DNA from: Ignavibacteriales bacterium CG12_big_fil_rev_8_21_14_0_65_30_8
GTDB lineage: Bacteria > Bacteroidota > Ignavibacteria > Ignavibacteriales > Ignavibacteriaceae
Reading direction: 5' to 3'
DNA length: 5,882 bases
NCBI GenBank assembly: GCA_002783525.1
Contig: PFGS01000115.1
Coordinates: 1-5,882, forward strand
Part shown: positions 1 through 5,882 of the stretch, piece after piece
Layout: every line of letters starts with the position of its first letter
Position numbering within the stretch: position 1 is the stretch's first letter
Notes under the pieces: model-generated
Told to the model about the DNA's origin: nothing
The model's database searches: none
What the model saw: only the letters and a program-made list of their open reading frames with translations
Made by a program: the position numbers and the translations under genes

Positions 1-7
1 ATTTATT

Positions 8-14
8 CTCCTTT
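8..14 (-). promoter_or_regulatory. Shine-Dalgarno site for a divergent gene just outside the left edge
   Basis: Read on the minus strand this is AAAGGAG, a near-perfect SD, with 7 further bases before the window ends. A start codon at ordinary spacing would fall immediately beyond position 1. The bases to its right (15-97) are non-coding on both strands, as expected of a shared divergent promoter region. The downstream gene cannot be seen, so its existence is inferred only from this site and the gap. Confidence 0.5.
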
Positions 15-97
15 TATTTAATTTATTTTTTAAAAGTTAATGAAACTTTATGAAATAATTTCTAATTTATTTGATAAGGATAATATAAAATAATATC

Positions 98-102
98 AGG
101 AG
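98..102 (+). promoter_or_regulatory. Ribosome binding site deciding a GTG start
   Basis: AGGAG lies 6 bases before the GTG at 109. It supports GTG rather than the in-frame ATG at 124 as the start of the small membrane protein, and it is the main reason to accept such a short reading frame as a real gene. The AT-rich bases at 71-96 could contain a promoter, but no convincing -35/-10 pair stands out. Confidence 0.7.
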
Positions 103-108
103 TATATT

Positions 109-291
109 GTGAAATCAAATAATATGTTGGCAGTTATATTATTGGGGTTGGTGAGTCTAGGACATTTAGTAAGAGTTATCTTTTCTATTAATGTAGTTGT
201 CGGAAGTACAGTTATTCCAATCTACATTAGTATTATTGCTTTCTTGTTATTTGGTTATGCTGCTTATTCTATCTGTGATATTAAAAAATAA
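109..291 (+). CDS. Small two-helix membrane protein of unknown function
   Basis: This 60-residue protein starts at GTG behind a good SD and ends in TAA. It has two hydrophobic segments, at about residues 6-26 and 34-54. They are joined by a short turn (VVVGSTVIP), and the protein ends with a lysine tail (DIKK). The pattern L-x-H-L-V-R-x-I-F in helix 1, then a V-x-x-G-x-x-V-I/V-P turn and a second helix, resembles from memory a group of small hypothetical membrane proteins found in many bacteria. No function is known to me. It has no signal-peptidase site and no catalytic motif. It is the only plus-strand gene here, reads away from a probable divergent gene at the left edge, and runs tail-to-tail into the MFS exporter. 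It is probably real because of the SD, the coherent topology and the clean fit in the gap. The role is unknown. Confidence 0.72.
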   Translation: MKSNNMLAVILLGLVSLGHLVRVIFSINVVVGSTVIPIYISIIAFLLFGYAAYSICDIKK

Positions 292-293
292 TA

Positions 294-1490
294 TTAATCA
301 TCTATATTTTTTGTCGCTAATAATTTTGGTAAGTAATAAATACTAGATATTAATATTATTGCTGTAAAAGCTGCACCTGTTAAAAAAGGATATTGATAAC
401 CTATATATTCAAAAGCAAAACCTCCCCAAAGCGGACCCAATACCCTTGCAAATGCAGAGAAGGATTGATTTACACCCAGAGTAAAACCCTGCTCAGTATC
501 TGATGTATTTTTTGAAATAAGACTTAACATTGTCGGCTGAAGAGAGCCTGTACCAAATGCCAAAACTACTGTAACAATAATTAAACCGCTCATATTTCCG
601 GCATAAGGTATCATTGCTAATCCGATCATCATTAAAAATGCTGCACCAATTACAATTTTTGCATCACTGAAATATTTAGTTATAATTCTTAAAAGACCAC
701 CCTGAACACCGGCTGAAACTATCCCGATTATTCCATACATAATTCCATTTTGCATATCATTGAATTTGTAAACCTTATATCCGATTAGGGCAAATGTTCC
801 GTATATATTTGCTACTGAAAAGACCAGGATAAAAAACATAATTATCAGAAAAGCTATTTTATTGTTCTTGAATAAAACTTTAACAGCAGGTATATCAACT
901 AATTTCCTGACTTTTTTAGTTGCGTGATCAGCAGTTTTCTTTAAAGACTCAGGTAAAAAGAAAATTGTAAACAAAAAGGCCATAAATGAAAATGAAGCAC
1001 TTGCAAAACCCGTTACTTCATAACCATATTTCGAAAGAAATCCACCTATTAAGGGGCCAAACACAAATCCCAAACCAAAAGCTGCGCCAATCATACCCAT
1101 TCCTTTGGAACGGTTATCTTTAGTAGTTATATCTGCAATGTATGCCTGAGCAACTGCAACACTACTTCCACCAACACCTGCAACTACTCTTGATATTAGC
1201 AATAGCATAAAGGAATTTGTAAAAGCAAATATTACATAACCAACAGCATTTAAAAACAAACATCCGATTATTAATGGTCTTCTACCAACACGGTCAGATA
1301 GATTTCCTAAAATAGGACCAAAGATGAATTGTGTTAATGAATAAATTGCTAAAACTAAACCAATAGAAAATTCGTTTAAGTTAAGTTCAATGGTAGAAAA
1401 GGTAGGAAGAATTGGAATTAAAATTCCAAAACCTAAAAGATCAATAAAGACTGTTAAAAATATTAACGATAAGGACGATTTATTTTTCAA
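294..1490 (-). CDS. MFS drug/metabolite exporter, TetA-like DHA1 family
   Basis: This 398-residue protein is full length for a 12-helix major facilitator antiporter of the inner membrane. Helix 1 carries the TetA-type pattern F-I-D-L-L-G-F-G-I-L-I-P (about 15-26). Motif A, GNLSDRVGRR (62-71), is in the loop between helices 2 and 3. Helix 4 has the motif B-like S-R-V-V-A-G-V-G-G (R101). Helix 5 has the antiporter motif C, G-x(8)-G-P-x-x-G-G (about 139-150). A charged central loop (about 182-210) separates the two halves. Members export drugs or metabolites in exchange for protons. Tetracycline is only one possible substrate and cannot be assumed. The start is TTG: an in-frame TAG lies three codons upstream, and no ATG occurs before helix 1. 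No SD is evident. It lies 59 nt after capA on the same strand and could be cotranscribed or use its own promoter. Confidence 0.9.
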   Translation of the reverse strand: MKNKSSLSLIFLTVFIDLLGFGILIPILPTFSTIELNLNEFSIGLVLAIYSLTQFIFGPILGNLSDRVGRRPLIIGCLFLNAVGYVIFAFTNSFMLLLISRVVAGVGGSSVAVAQAYIADITTKDNRSKGMGMIGAAFGLGFVFGPLIGGFLSKYGYEVTGFASASFSFMAFLFTIFFLPESLKKTADHATKKVRKLVDIPAVKVLFKNNKIAFLIIMFFILVFSVANIYGTFALIGYKVYKFNDMQNGIMYGIIGIVSAGVQGGLLRIITKYFSDAKIVIGAAFLMMIGLAMIPYAGNMSGLIIVTVVLAFGTGSLQPTMLSLISKNTSDTEQGFTLGVNQSFSAFARVLGPLWGGFAFEYIGYQYPFLTGAAFTAIILISSIYYLPKLLATKNIDD

Positions 1491-1529
1491 TTTAATCTAA
1501 CTACTATTAACCGAAAAAATTTTTAACAA

Positions 1530-1537
1530 TAAAGATA
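1530..1537 (-). promoter_or_regulatory. Possible Bacteroidota-type -7 promoter element for the MFS gene
   Basis: On the minus strand this reads TATCTTTA, one mismatch from the Bacteroidota -7 consensus TAnnTTTG, in the 59-nt gap between capA and the MFS gene. A start of transcription a few bases downstream would give a leader of about 30 nt. No convincing -33 TTTG element is visible at the right distance, so this is a weak candidate in AT-rich DNA. Confidence 0.25.
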
Positions 1538-1549
1538 CGAAGATTTAAT

Positions 1550-2692
1550 TTACTTTGTTAAAATTTTAGTTGAAATTTGTTTGTTTTGTACTTCAGTTAG
1601 TATGCTTTTTGTATCATTAAATGATTCAAACATTTCAGTGTATGTTGAATCATTAAAAAATTGATGAACCGGAGATGTGAGATAATATGTATTTGGTACA
1701 ATAATAAATTCATTTTTTGTTTTTGTTTTACCTTTGAATACATAAGTTGGAAGATAATCAACAAGCGAAACGGAAATTTTATTTGTGTTTAGATTTTTTT
1801 CTGCTTTAAGCTTTAATATTACTCCCCCGTTTGAATATCTCCCTCTTTGATTTGAAATAAAATTTCCTAGTGAATATGCTACAAATATATTTCCATTTTC
1901 TGACTTAAAAACTTTTTTGGTCTGTACAACATGAGGGTGTGAACCAATTATAATATTAGCTCCGTATTTTATACAGGAATCAACAACTTGATTCTGATAA
2001 TTATTTGGTGTTCTTGAATATTCATCTCCAAAATGTAAATACACAATTATTAATTCTGCTGATTTTCTTTGTGTCAAATAGATATCTTCCTTTATAAATT
2101 CAAACTCAATTCTGTTAATCATATAACTATTGTCTTTTGGAAGATAATTACCATTAGTTCCAAAAGTATAACTTAATATTGATGTTTTGATTCCGTTTAT
2201 ATTTAAAATCTTAATTGAATCTCTGTCATCCTCATTTATAAAAGTACCGGAATACATCAATCCATTTTCGCTTATCTTTTTGATCGTTCTTTCTAATCCA
2301 TATTGACCCAGATCCAAGGCATGATTATTTGCAGTTATCAGCATATCAAAGCCGGAATTTTTTAATGCTGAAATATATTCATCAGGAGTATTGAATAACG
2401 GGTATCCTCTATATTTAACAGAATCTCCGCCTAAAACTGTTTCTAAATTACCAATTGTAAGATCTGATTCAGATAAATAATTTTTTACATATTTATAAAC
2501 AGGATCAAAATTAAACCCAGAATCATTTTTTGCAAAATTAAACTGAGAAGAGTGGCACATTAGGTCGCCAACAAATGAAAAAGTTGCTGATGTTACAGAA
2601 TCTTCTTTTATTATATTAAAACCGAAGGAATTTGAATTTGATAATGTAGTAATAATAAAAAGTAGTATTATTATATTAAGCATAAGTATCAT
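1550..2692 (-). CDS. CapA/PgsA-like poly-gamma-glutamate-type metallophosphatase-fold protein
   Basis: The protein is about 380 residues from the ATG at 2692. The frame stays open upstream to a TTG at 2719, but those 9 extra codons come from the terminator palindrome, so ATG at 2692 (or 2683) is preferred. It opens with a hydrophobic helix, a signal peptide or membrane anchor without a lipobox cysteine, and should act outside the inner membrane. CapA-family motifs follow in order, numbered from the TTG: G-D-L-M (51-54), I-G-N-L-E (89-93), T-A-N-N-H-A-L-D (129-136), Y-L-H-F-G-D-E-Y (227-234), G-S-H-P-H-V-V-Q (259-266) and S-L-G-N-F-I-S (283-289). The Asp, Asn and His residues match the metal site of calcineurin-like phosphoesterases. 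Relatives take part in poly-gamma-glutamate capsule synthesis or anchoring. No capB or capC partner is in the window, so substrate and role are uncertain. No clear SD precedes either ATG. Confidence 0.88.
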   Translation of the reverse strand: MILMLNIIILLFIITTLSNSNSFGFNIIKEDSVTSATFSFVGDLMCHSSQFNFAKNDSGFNFDPVYKYVKNYLSESDLTIGNLETVLGGDSVKYRGYPLFNTPDEYISALKNSGFDMLITANNHALDLGQYGLERTIKKISENGLMYSGTFINEDDRDSIKILNINGIKTSILSYTFGTNGNYLPKDNSYMINRIEFEFIKEDIYLTQRKSAELIIVYLHFGDEYSRTPNNYQNQVVDSCIKYGANIIIGSHPHVVQTKKVFKSENGNIFVAYSLGNFISNQRGRYSNGGVILKLKAEKNLNTNKISVSLVDYLPTYVFKGKTKTKNEFIIVPNTYYLTSPVHQFFNDSTYTEMFESFNDTKSILTEVQNKQISTKILTK

Positions 2693-2698
2693 CTTAAT

Positions 2699-2734
2699 AA
2701 AAAAAAGCTGAATTATCAATTGATAATTCAGCTT
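2699..2734 (-). terminator. Intrinsic terminator of the hydrolase-bioY-oxidoreductase-hc1 unit
   Basis: Positions 2705-2734 form a perfect 30-bp palindrome: 13-bp arms (AAGCTGAATTATC and its complement) around an AATT loop. On the minus strand it is followed by an unbroken run of eight T, two of them in the stem (2699-2706). It lies 23 bases after the hc1 stop codon. The other strand has no T-run after the hairpin, so it should act only on minus-strand transcription. It ends only 6 bases before the preferred capA ATG. Confidence 0.88.
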
Positions 2735-2757
2735 AAAATAAGTTAAGCAATAAACTA

Positions 2758-2946
2758 TTAGTTATTTGCTTTTCTTTGAGCTTTTAATTCTTGAATACCT
2801 TTTCTCATTTCTTGAGCATCTTTTCTTAATTGGCTCAATCCTTTTCTTAGACGAGTACCAGCTGCAGCTTGTCCTTTGACATAGAATTTTTCAAAATCTT
2901 GTTCCATGTCACGAACTGTTTGCATTAGACTTTCATATTGTTGCAT
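2758..2946 (-). CDS. Histone H1-like DNA-associated protein, Hc1 family
   Basis: This 62-residue protein is lysine/arginine rich (13 K+R against 8 D+E) and predicted almost wholly alpha-helical. It has the hallmark core of the short Hc1-type proteins of Bacteroidota relatives: D-F-E-K-F-Y-x-K-G (17-25), A-A-G-T-R-L-R-K-G-L (28-37), then an L-R-K-D-A-Q-E-M-R-K helix and a basic tail. Chlamydial Hc1 condenses DNA. The short FCB versions keep only the N-terminal-like helical part, and their role as nucleoid proteins is largely inferred. The ATG start is fixed by a strong SD 4 bases upstream. It is the last gene before the terminator, 31 nt after the oxidoreductase, so it probably shares that transcript, although an abundant nucleoid protein might also have its own promoter. 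Length is normal for the family. Confidence 0.85.
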   Translation of the reverse strand: MQQYESLMQTVRDMEQDFEKFYVKGQAAAGTRLRKGLSQLRKDAQEMRKGIQELKAQRKANN

Positions 2947-2950
2947 ATAA

Positions 2951-2957
2951 CACCTCT
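2951..2957 (-). promoter_or_regulatory. Strong ribosome binding site of the histone-like gene
   Basis: On the minus strand this reads AGAGGTG, a long match to the anti-SD, but only 4 bases from the ATG. It is among the strongest SDs in the window. This would suit a highly translated nucleoid protein at the end of a metabolic operon, allowing it to be made in larger amounts than the genes before it. Confidence 0.65.
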
Positions 2958-2977
2958 TTATTAAATTGAAAAATAAG

Positions 2978-4984
2978 TTATTTAGTATTTTCTAATATTA
3001 TTTCGGCAATATCTTTTACATGAACCTTTTCATTTCTTTCAAAATGCTTAACACCGTCAGTCATCATTGTCATACAAAACGGACAGGCAGATGCAATAGT
3101 TTCTGCACCCGTTTCTAATGCTTCTTTTGTCCTCTCAATGTTAATTTTTCCACCTTCTTCGTCCTCTAAAAACATTCTTCCACCACCGGCACCACAGCAA
3201 AATCCACGAGTTTTGTTCCTTTTCATTTCAATATAATTGATTTTATTGACTTTTCCCAATGAATTTCGTGGAGAATCAAAAATATTATTATATCTGCCTA
3301 AATAGCAAGAATCGTGAAAAGTAATAGTTTCTTCATTTTTTACAGTGTTTTCTTCTAATTCAAGTTTACCATCTTCTAAAAGATTTTCAATTAGTTCTGT
3401 ATGATGAAGAACTTCAAAATTTCCTCCAAATTGTTTGTATTCATTCTTTATTGAATGATAACAATGAGGACAAGCTGTAACTATTTTTTTAACATTGTAA
3501 TTATTTAATTTTTCAATGTTCTCCTGCATCATAGTTTGAGCTAAATATTCATTCCCAAGTCTTCTAGCTGTATCACCATTACATTTTTCTTCCGTCCCTA
3601 ATATTCTAAAATTTACATTTCCTTTTTGCATCAGTTTTGCAAAGGCTTTTGTTACTTTCTGATATCTTGCATCATATGACCCTGCACAACCAACCCAAAA
3701 CAATATTTCTCCATTTGGATCTTCTTCCATTGTTTTTATATCCATACCTTCTGTCCAATTTGCTCTATCTGCTGGATTAAATGCCCAGGGTGTAAAATTA
3801 GTTTCAATACTTTTAAAAACATTATTCAAATTAGAAGGAAATTGTGCCTCACTTAAAACAAGATCTCTTCTCATATCAACAATTGAATCTACATGTTCAA
3901 TCATTACAGGACATTCTTGAACGCAAGCCATACAAGTTGTACACTGCCATAAATTAAGATCAGGAATATAATCGTGAACAAGAGTTTTATTTGTTATTTC
4001 TTCATCTGTTAAATTATTGGCCAATAAAGGTGATTTATCTTTTGTCCTTTTTCTTATTTGAACAATTATTTCTCTTGGTGATAAAGATTTTCCAACAGTT
4101 GCAGCGGGACAAACAGATTCACACCTTCCGCATTCTGTACAAGAATAACCGTCTAAAATCTGTTTCCAAGAAAGATGTTCAATATCAGCTGCACCAAAAT
4201 TCTCCAAATTTTCATCTTCAAGATTTATTGGTTTTAATGTGTTTCTAACATCATCTAAATTTGAAAAGAAAGTGTTTGGAATTGAAGTTAAAACATGTAA
4301 ATGCTTTGAATAAGGAAGTACATTTAGGAATCCTAAAACAACAACAATATGTATCCACCAAAATATTTCATAAAATAAATTAGCTGAGTTATTATTACCT
4401 GAATAAAAAAGAGTACTCAGGTAATAAGAAATAGGTCTCATTTCGTTGGATTGTAAAACAAAATTATGTTTTGCAATAAGTGCAGTGTTTTGTCCAAACA
4501 TAGAAACACAAACAAGAAAGATAAGAGATAATATAAATATGGCATCTAGTTTTCCTGCTTTACCAACTTCTAATCTTGGTACTTTTAGTACAACTCTTCT
4601 GAATATTGCAAGCAAAACTGAAACTATGACAATAGCTCCGAAAATATCTTGGGTAAATGTCACAAGACTAAAGAAAAATCCGGTTGATTCATAACTAAAA
4701 GACGGGAAGAATCCTTGTACAAGCGCTTCAACCACTGCAAATAAAAAGAGTAAAAATCCCCAAAAGATCATTGAGTGCAGAAGGCCGGCTATTTTAAATC
4801 TAAATAATTTTTTTTGAAAGATTGCATATTTAAAAACATTTAGAATTCTTAAACCAATGGAATTACATCTTTTATCTTCTTTTTTAGCAACCAGCATATA
4901 TCGGATTAAATTTCTGGCACTGTAGAAAAAGAATCCCATTGCCAAAACAAATACGAGAATAAAAACTATAGATTTAATTTCCAT
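2978..4984 (-). CDS. Membrane Fe-S oxidoreductase, ETF:(methyl)menaquinone oxidoreductase-like (EMO/EtfD, HdrD-related)
   Basis: This 668-residue fusion has three parts. Residues 1-235 form a NarI-like membrane domain of about five helices (near 4-22, 66-90, 106-128, 145-168 and 202-224). H70, H212, H228 and H230 are candidate heme b ligands or quinone-site residues. Residues 280-360 hold two 4Fe-4S motifs, C282/C285/C288/C292 and C348/C351/C354/C358, each ending in Cys-Pro. Residues 427-645 hold two HdrD-type CCG domains. The first has C433, C468 (CNG in place of CCG) and C505/C508. The second has C560, C596-C597-G and C634/C637. In characterised relatives (EMO; EtfD of mycobacteria) electrons from acyl-CoA oxidation pass from ETF through Fe-S centres and heme to menaquinone at the inner membrane. 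No etfAB or acyl-CoA dehydrogenase gene is in the window, so the donor is inferred; another soluble dehydrogenase is possible. The ATG has an SD (AGGGGA) 7 bases upstream, and bioY ends 20 nt before it. Confidence 0.9.
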   Translation of the reverse strand: MEIKSIVFILVFVLAMGFFFYSARNLIRYMLVAKKEDKRCNSIGLRILNVFKYAIFQKKLFRFKIAGLLHSMIFWGFLLFLFAVVEALVQGFFPSFSYESTGFFFSLVTFTQDIFGAIVIVSVLLAIFRRVVLKVPRLEVGKAGKLDAIFILSLIFLVCVSMFGQNTALIAKHNFVLQSNEMRPISYYLSTLFYSGNNNSANLFYEIFWWIHIVVVLGFLNVLPYSKHLHVLTSIPNTFFSNLDDVRNTLKPINLEDENLENFGAADIEHLSWKQILDGYSCTECGRCESVCPAATVGKSLSPREIIVQIRKRTKDKSPLLANNLTDEEITNKTLVHDYIPDLNLWQCTTCMACVQECPVMIEHVDSIVDMRRDLVLSEAQFPSNLNNVFKSIETNFTPWAFNPADRANWTEGMDIKTMEEDPNGEILFWVGCAGSYDARYQKVTKAFAKLMQKGNVNFRILGTEEKCNGDTARRLGNEYLAQTMMQENIEKLNNYNVKKIVTACPHCYHSIKNEYKQFGGNFEVLHHTELIENLLEDGKLELEENTVKNEETITFHDSCYLGRYNNIFDSPRNSLGKVNKINYIEMKRNKTRGFCCGAGGGRMFLEDEEGGKINIERTKEALETGAETIASACPFCMTMMTDGVKHFERNEKVHVKDIAEIILENTK

Positions 4985-5004
4985 AATATTTCCCCTAATA
5001 TAGT

Positions 5005-5598
5005 TTAATTAGTCGGCGGTAATTTTTTAAATTTGTTTGAAGCACTTGCAAATAAAGAAGCTGCAAGAAAAACTTTAACTACCATCCAGACTGAAAAAAT
5101 AACCGCACCTAAAGTAAAACTTTGTTTTAGATCACCGTTGATGAATAGACTCAGAAACAGAGAACCTGAAACTAAAATAAAAATATTTCCAGCAAACATT
5201 GAAAGAATTGTAGCAAGATAATTATTATTTTTTTCTATCAAATAACCAACCAAGAATGCTGCTATAGGAAATGATAGCAAATAACCGCCTGTTGGGCCAA
5301 ACAATCTTGCTGCACCAATTAAACCATCGGGTGTTTGTGCAAAAACGGGCAAACCCAAAACTCCCAACGATAAATATAATATTTGACTTAATGCTCCATT
5401 TCTTGCACCTAAAAATGCACCTGAAAGAAGAACAATTAATGTTTGGAGTGTAAAAGGTACAGGTTTAACCGGTACTGTAATTTGTGCTGCTATTACAGTA
5501 AGTAATGAAAAAGTTATTATCCAAAAGAGTTGTGATGAAATAGCAGCTGATAAATAACTAACAAATATATTTTTGTTTACATTTTCAGTTGATGACAT
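5005..5598 (-). CDS. bioY: Biotin transporter S component BioY
   Basis: This 197-residue integral membrane protein has about six hydrophobic segments, normal for BioY. It is the substrate-binding subunit of energy-coupling-factor (ECF) biotin importers. Family signatures are P-V-P-F-T-L-Q-T-L (46-54), S-G-A-F-L-G (59-64), Y-L-S-L-G-V-L-G-L-P-V-F-A (75-87), G-P-T-G-G-Y-L (101-107) and, in the last segment, a conserved lysine (K175). The ATPase (EcfA/BioM) and EcfT/BioN subunits are not in the window. They may be shared and encoded elsewhere, or BioY may act alone, as some homologues do. The ATG has a GAGGA SD 7 bases upstream, inside the last codons of the hydrolase gene, whose stop lies only 2 bases before this start. 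This implies cotranscription and probably translational coupling. No BirA operator or other biotin control site is visible; any promoter would lie right of the window. Confidence 0.94.
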   Translation of the reverse strand: MSSTENVNKNIFVSYLSAAISSQLFWIITFSLLTVIAAQITVPVKPVPFTLQTLIVLLSGAFLGARNGALSQILYLSLGVLGLPVFAQTPDGLIGAARLFGPTGGYLLSFPIAAFLVGYLIEKNNNYLATILSMFAGNIFILVSGSLFLSLFINGDLKQSFTLGAVIFSVWMVVKVFLAASLFASASNKFKKLPPTN

Positions 5599-5600
5599 AT

Positions 5601-5882
5601 TTAATTCCTCATTAAATTACTTTTAAAAAATTCCGAAGTCTTATTTAGTAAAGCGTCAAATTTTTGATTACTTCCTTTAAATGGATGTTGAATATCAAAT
5701 GTGTGGCCTGTTGCTTCAATTGGATAAAATTCTGTTTTCTTTTTATCAGACCATTCAAATAACATTTCTCCTTCTTGAAAAGGAACTGCCAGGTCTTGTT
5801 TACCGTGTGCAATAAAAAATGGTTTGTTTAACTCTTTAACTGATTTTTTAATGTTAAGATCATTGTCTCCGTTTTTTTCAAT
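5601..5882 (-). CDS. Alpha/beta hydrolase, C-terminal part (5' end outside window)
   Basis: The frame is open from the right edge to TAA at 5601-5603 and gives the last 93 residues of a protein whose start is missing. The visible part matches the end of an alpha/beta hydrolase of dienelactone-hydrolase or acyl-peptidase type. A strand leads into H-G-K-Q-D-L-A-V-P (26-34 of the fragment) with the likely catalytic Asp at 30. About 30 residues later, A-T-G-H-T-F (57-62) carries the likely catalytic His at 60. A final helix, S-E-F-F-K, follows. The nucleophile serine should lie upstream, outside the window. Substrate cannot be told from this part; an esterase, thioesterase or peptidase are all possible. 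Its stop is 2 bases from the bioY start and bioY's SD lies within its 3' end, so the two are coupled. A link to biotin (for example ester release) is only speculation. Confidence 0.8.
   Translation of the reverse strand: MEKNGDNDLNIKKSVKELNKPFFIAHGKQDLAVPFQEGEMLFEWSDKKKTEFYPIEATGHTFDIQHPFKGSNQKFDALLNKTSEFFKSNLMRN

Noticed and set aside
294..1490. Specific call as a tetracycline-resistance gene
   Set aside because: The TetA-like helix 1 and motifs A and C are shared by many DHA1 exporters. Nothing in the sequence fixes the substrate, and there is no divergent tetR.
1503..1530. AT-rich AAAAATTTTT inverted repeat as a terminator after capA
   Set aside because: The possible stem is short and almost purely A-T, with no distinct loop and T-run order. 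It is too weak to call in DNA of this composition.
2693..2719. TTG start for capA at 2719, extending the protein by 9 residues
   Set aside because: The extra codons are read from the terminator hairpin and T-run, there is no SD before the TTG, and the ATG at 2692 leaves a complete signal/anchor helix.
3991..4248. Plus-strand open frame of 85 codons
   Set aside because: It lies antisense inside the Fe-S oxidoreductase gene, has no SD, and its composition is what the opposite strand of an AT-rich membrane/Fe-S gene gives. No family is recognisable.
4446..4694. Plus-strand open frame of 82 codons
   Set aside because: Antisense to the membrane domain of the oxidoreductase. It has no ribosome site and no recognisable motif.
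5033..5453. Two plus-strand open frames (5033-5221 and 5271-5453)
   Set aside because: Both are antisense to bioY, whose family motifs are certain. Neither has an SD or a protein-like pattern.
1..5882. CRISPR array, insertion sequence, tRNA/rRNA, riboswitch or att site
   Set aside because: No spaced direct repeats, transposase or integrase frames, RNA-gene signatures or flanking repeats were seen. Nearly all sequence is occupied by ordinary coding genes.

Overview
This is a chromosomal, AT-rich window with roughly one third G+C by eye. Gene content points to the Bacteroidota/Chlorobi/Ignavibacteria side of the FCB group: a short Hc1-type 'histone H1-like' protein, a menaquinone-type membrane Fe-S oxidoreductase, and lysine/isoleucine/asparagine-rich proteins. 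This is an inference from gene content and composition. No rRNA or other decisive lineage marker is present.

Layout, left to right. Positions 1-108 are non-coding. They carry a Shine-Dalgarno (SD) sequence facing left for a gene that should start just outside the window, and another facing right for a 60-residue two-helix membrane protein (109-291, +). That small gene converges with an MFS exporter of the TetA/DHA1 type (294-1490, -), with only 2 bp between the two stop codons. Next, still on the minus strand, is a CapA/PgsA-like metallophosphatase-fold protein with a signal or anchor helix (1550-2692). A perfect 30-bp palindrome followed by a T-run lies at 2699-2734. It is a clear intrinsic terminator for the minus-strand genes to its right and sits almost on the capA start.

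The right half reads as one minus-strand transcription unit. In order of transcription it holds an alpha/beta hydrolase (only its C-terminal 93 residues are in the window), bioY (the biotin-binding S component of an ECF transporter), a 668-residue membrane Fe-S oxidoreductase, and the histone-like gene, followed by the terminator. The gaps are 2, 20 and 31 nt. The oxidoreductase joins a NarI-like five-helix heme domain, two 4Fe-4S motifs and two CCG domains, the architecture of ETF:(methyl)menaquinone oxidoreductases (EMO/EtfD). It probably passes electrons from a soluble flavoprotein such as ETF into the menaquinone pool. BioY imports biotin, the cofactor of acyl-CoA carboxylases. A lipid or acyl-CoA metabolic theme for the unit is possible but not demonstrated.

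No mobile element, CRISPR array, tRNA, rRNA or riboswitch was recognised, and no gene-free stretch exceeds 110 bases. I see no clear evidence of an undescribed multi-gene system. The most worthwhile points are the grouping of the EMO-like, bioY and histone-like genes, the terminator abutting the capA start, and the uncharacterised small membrane protein.
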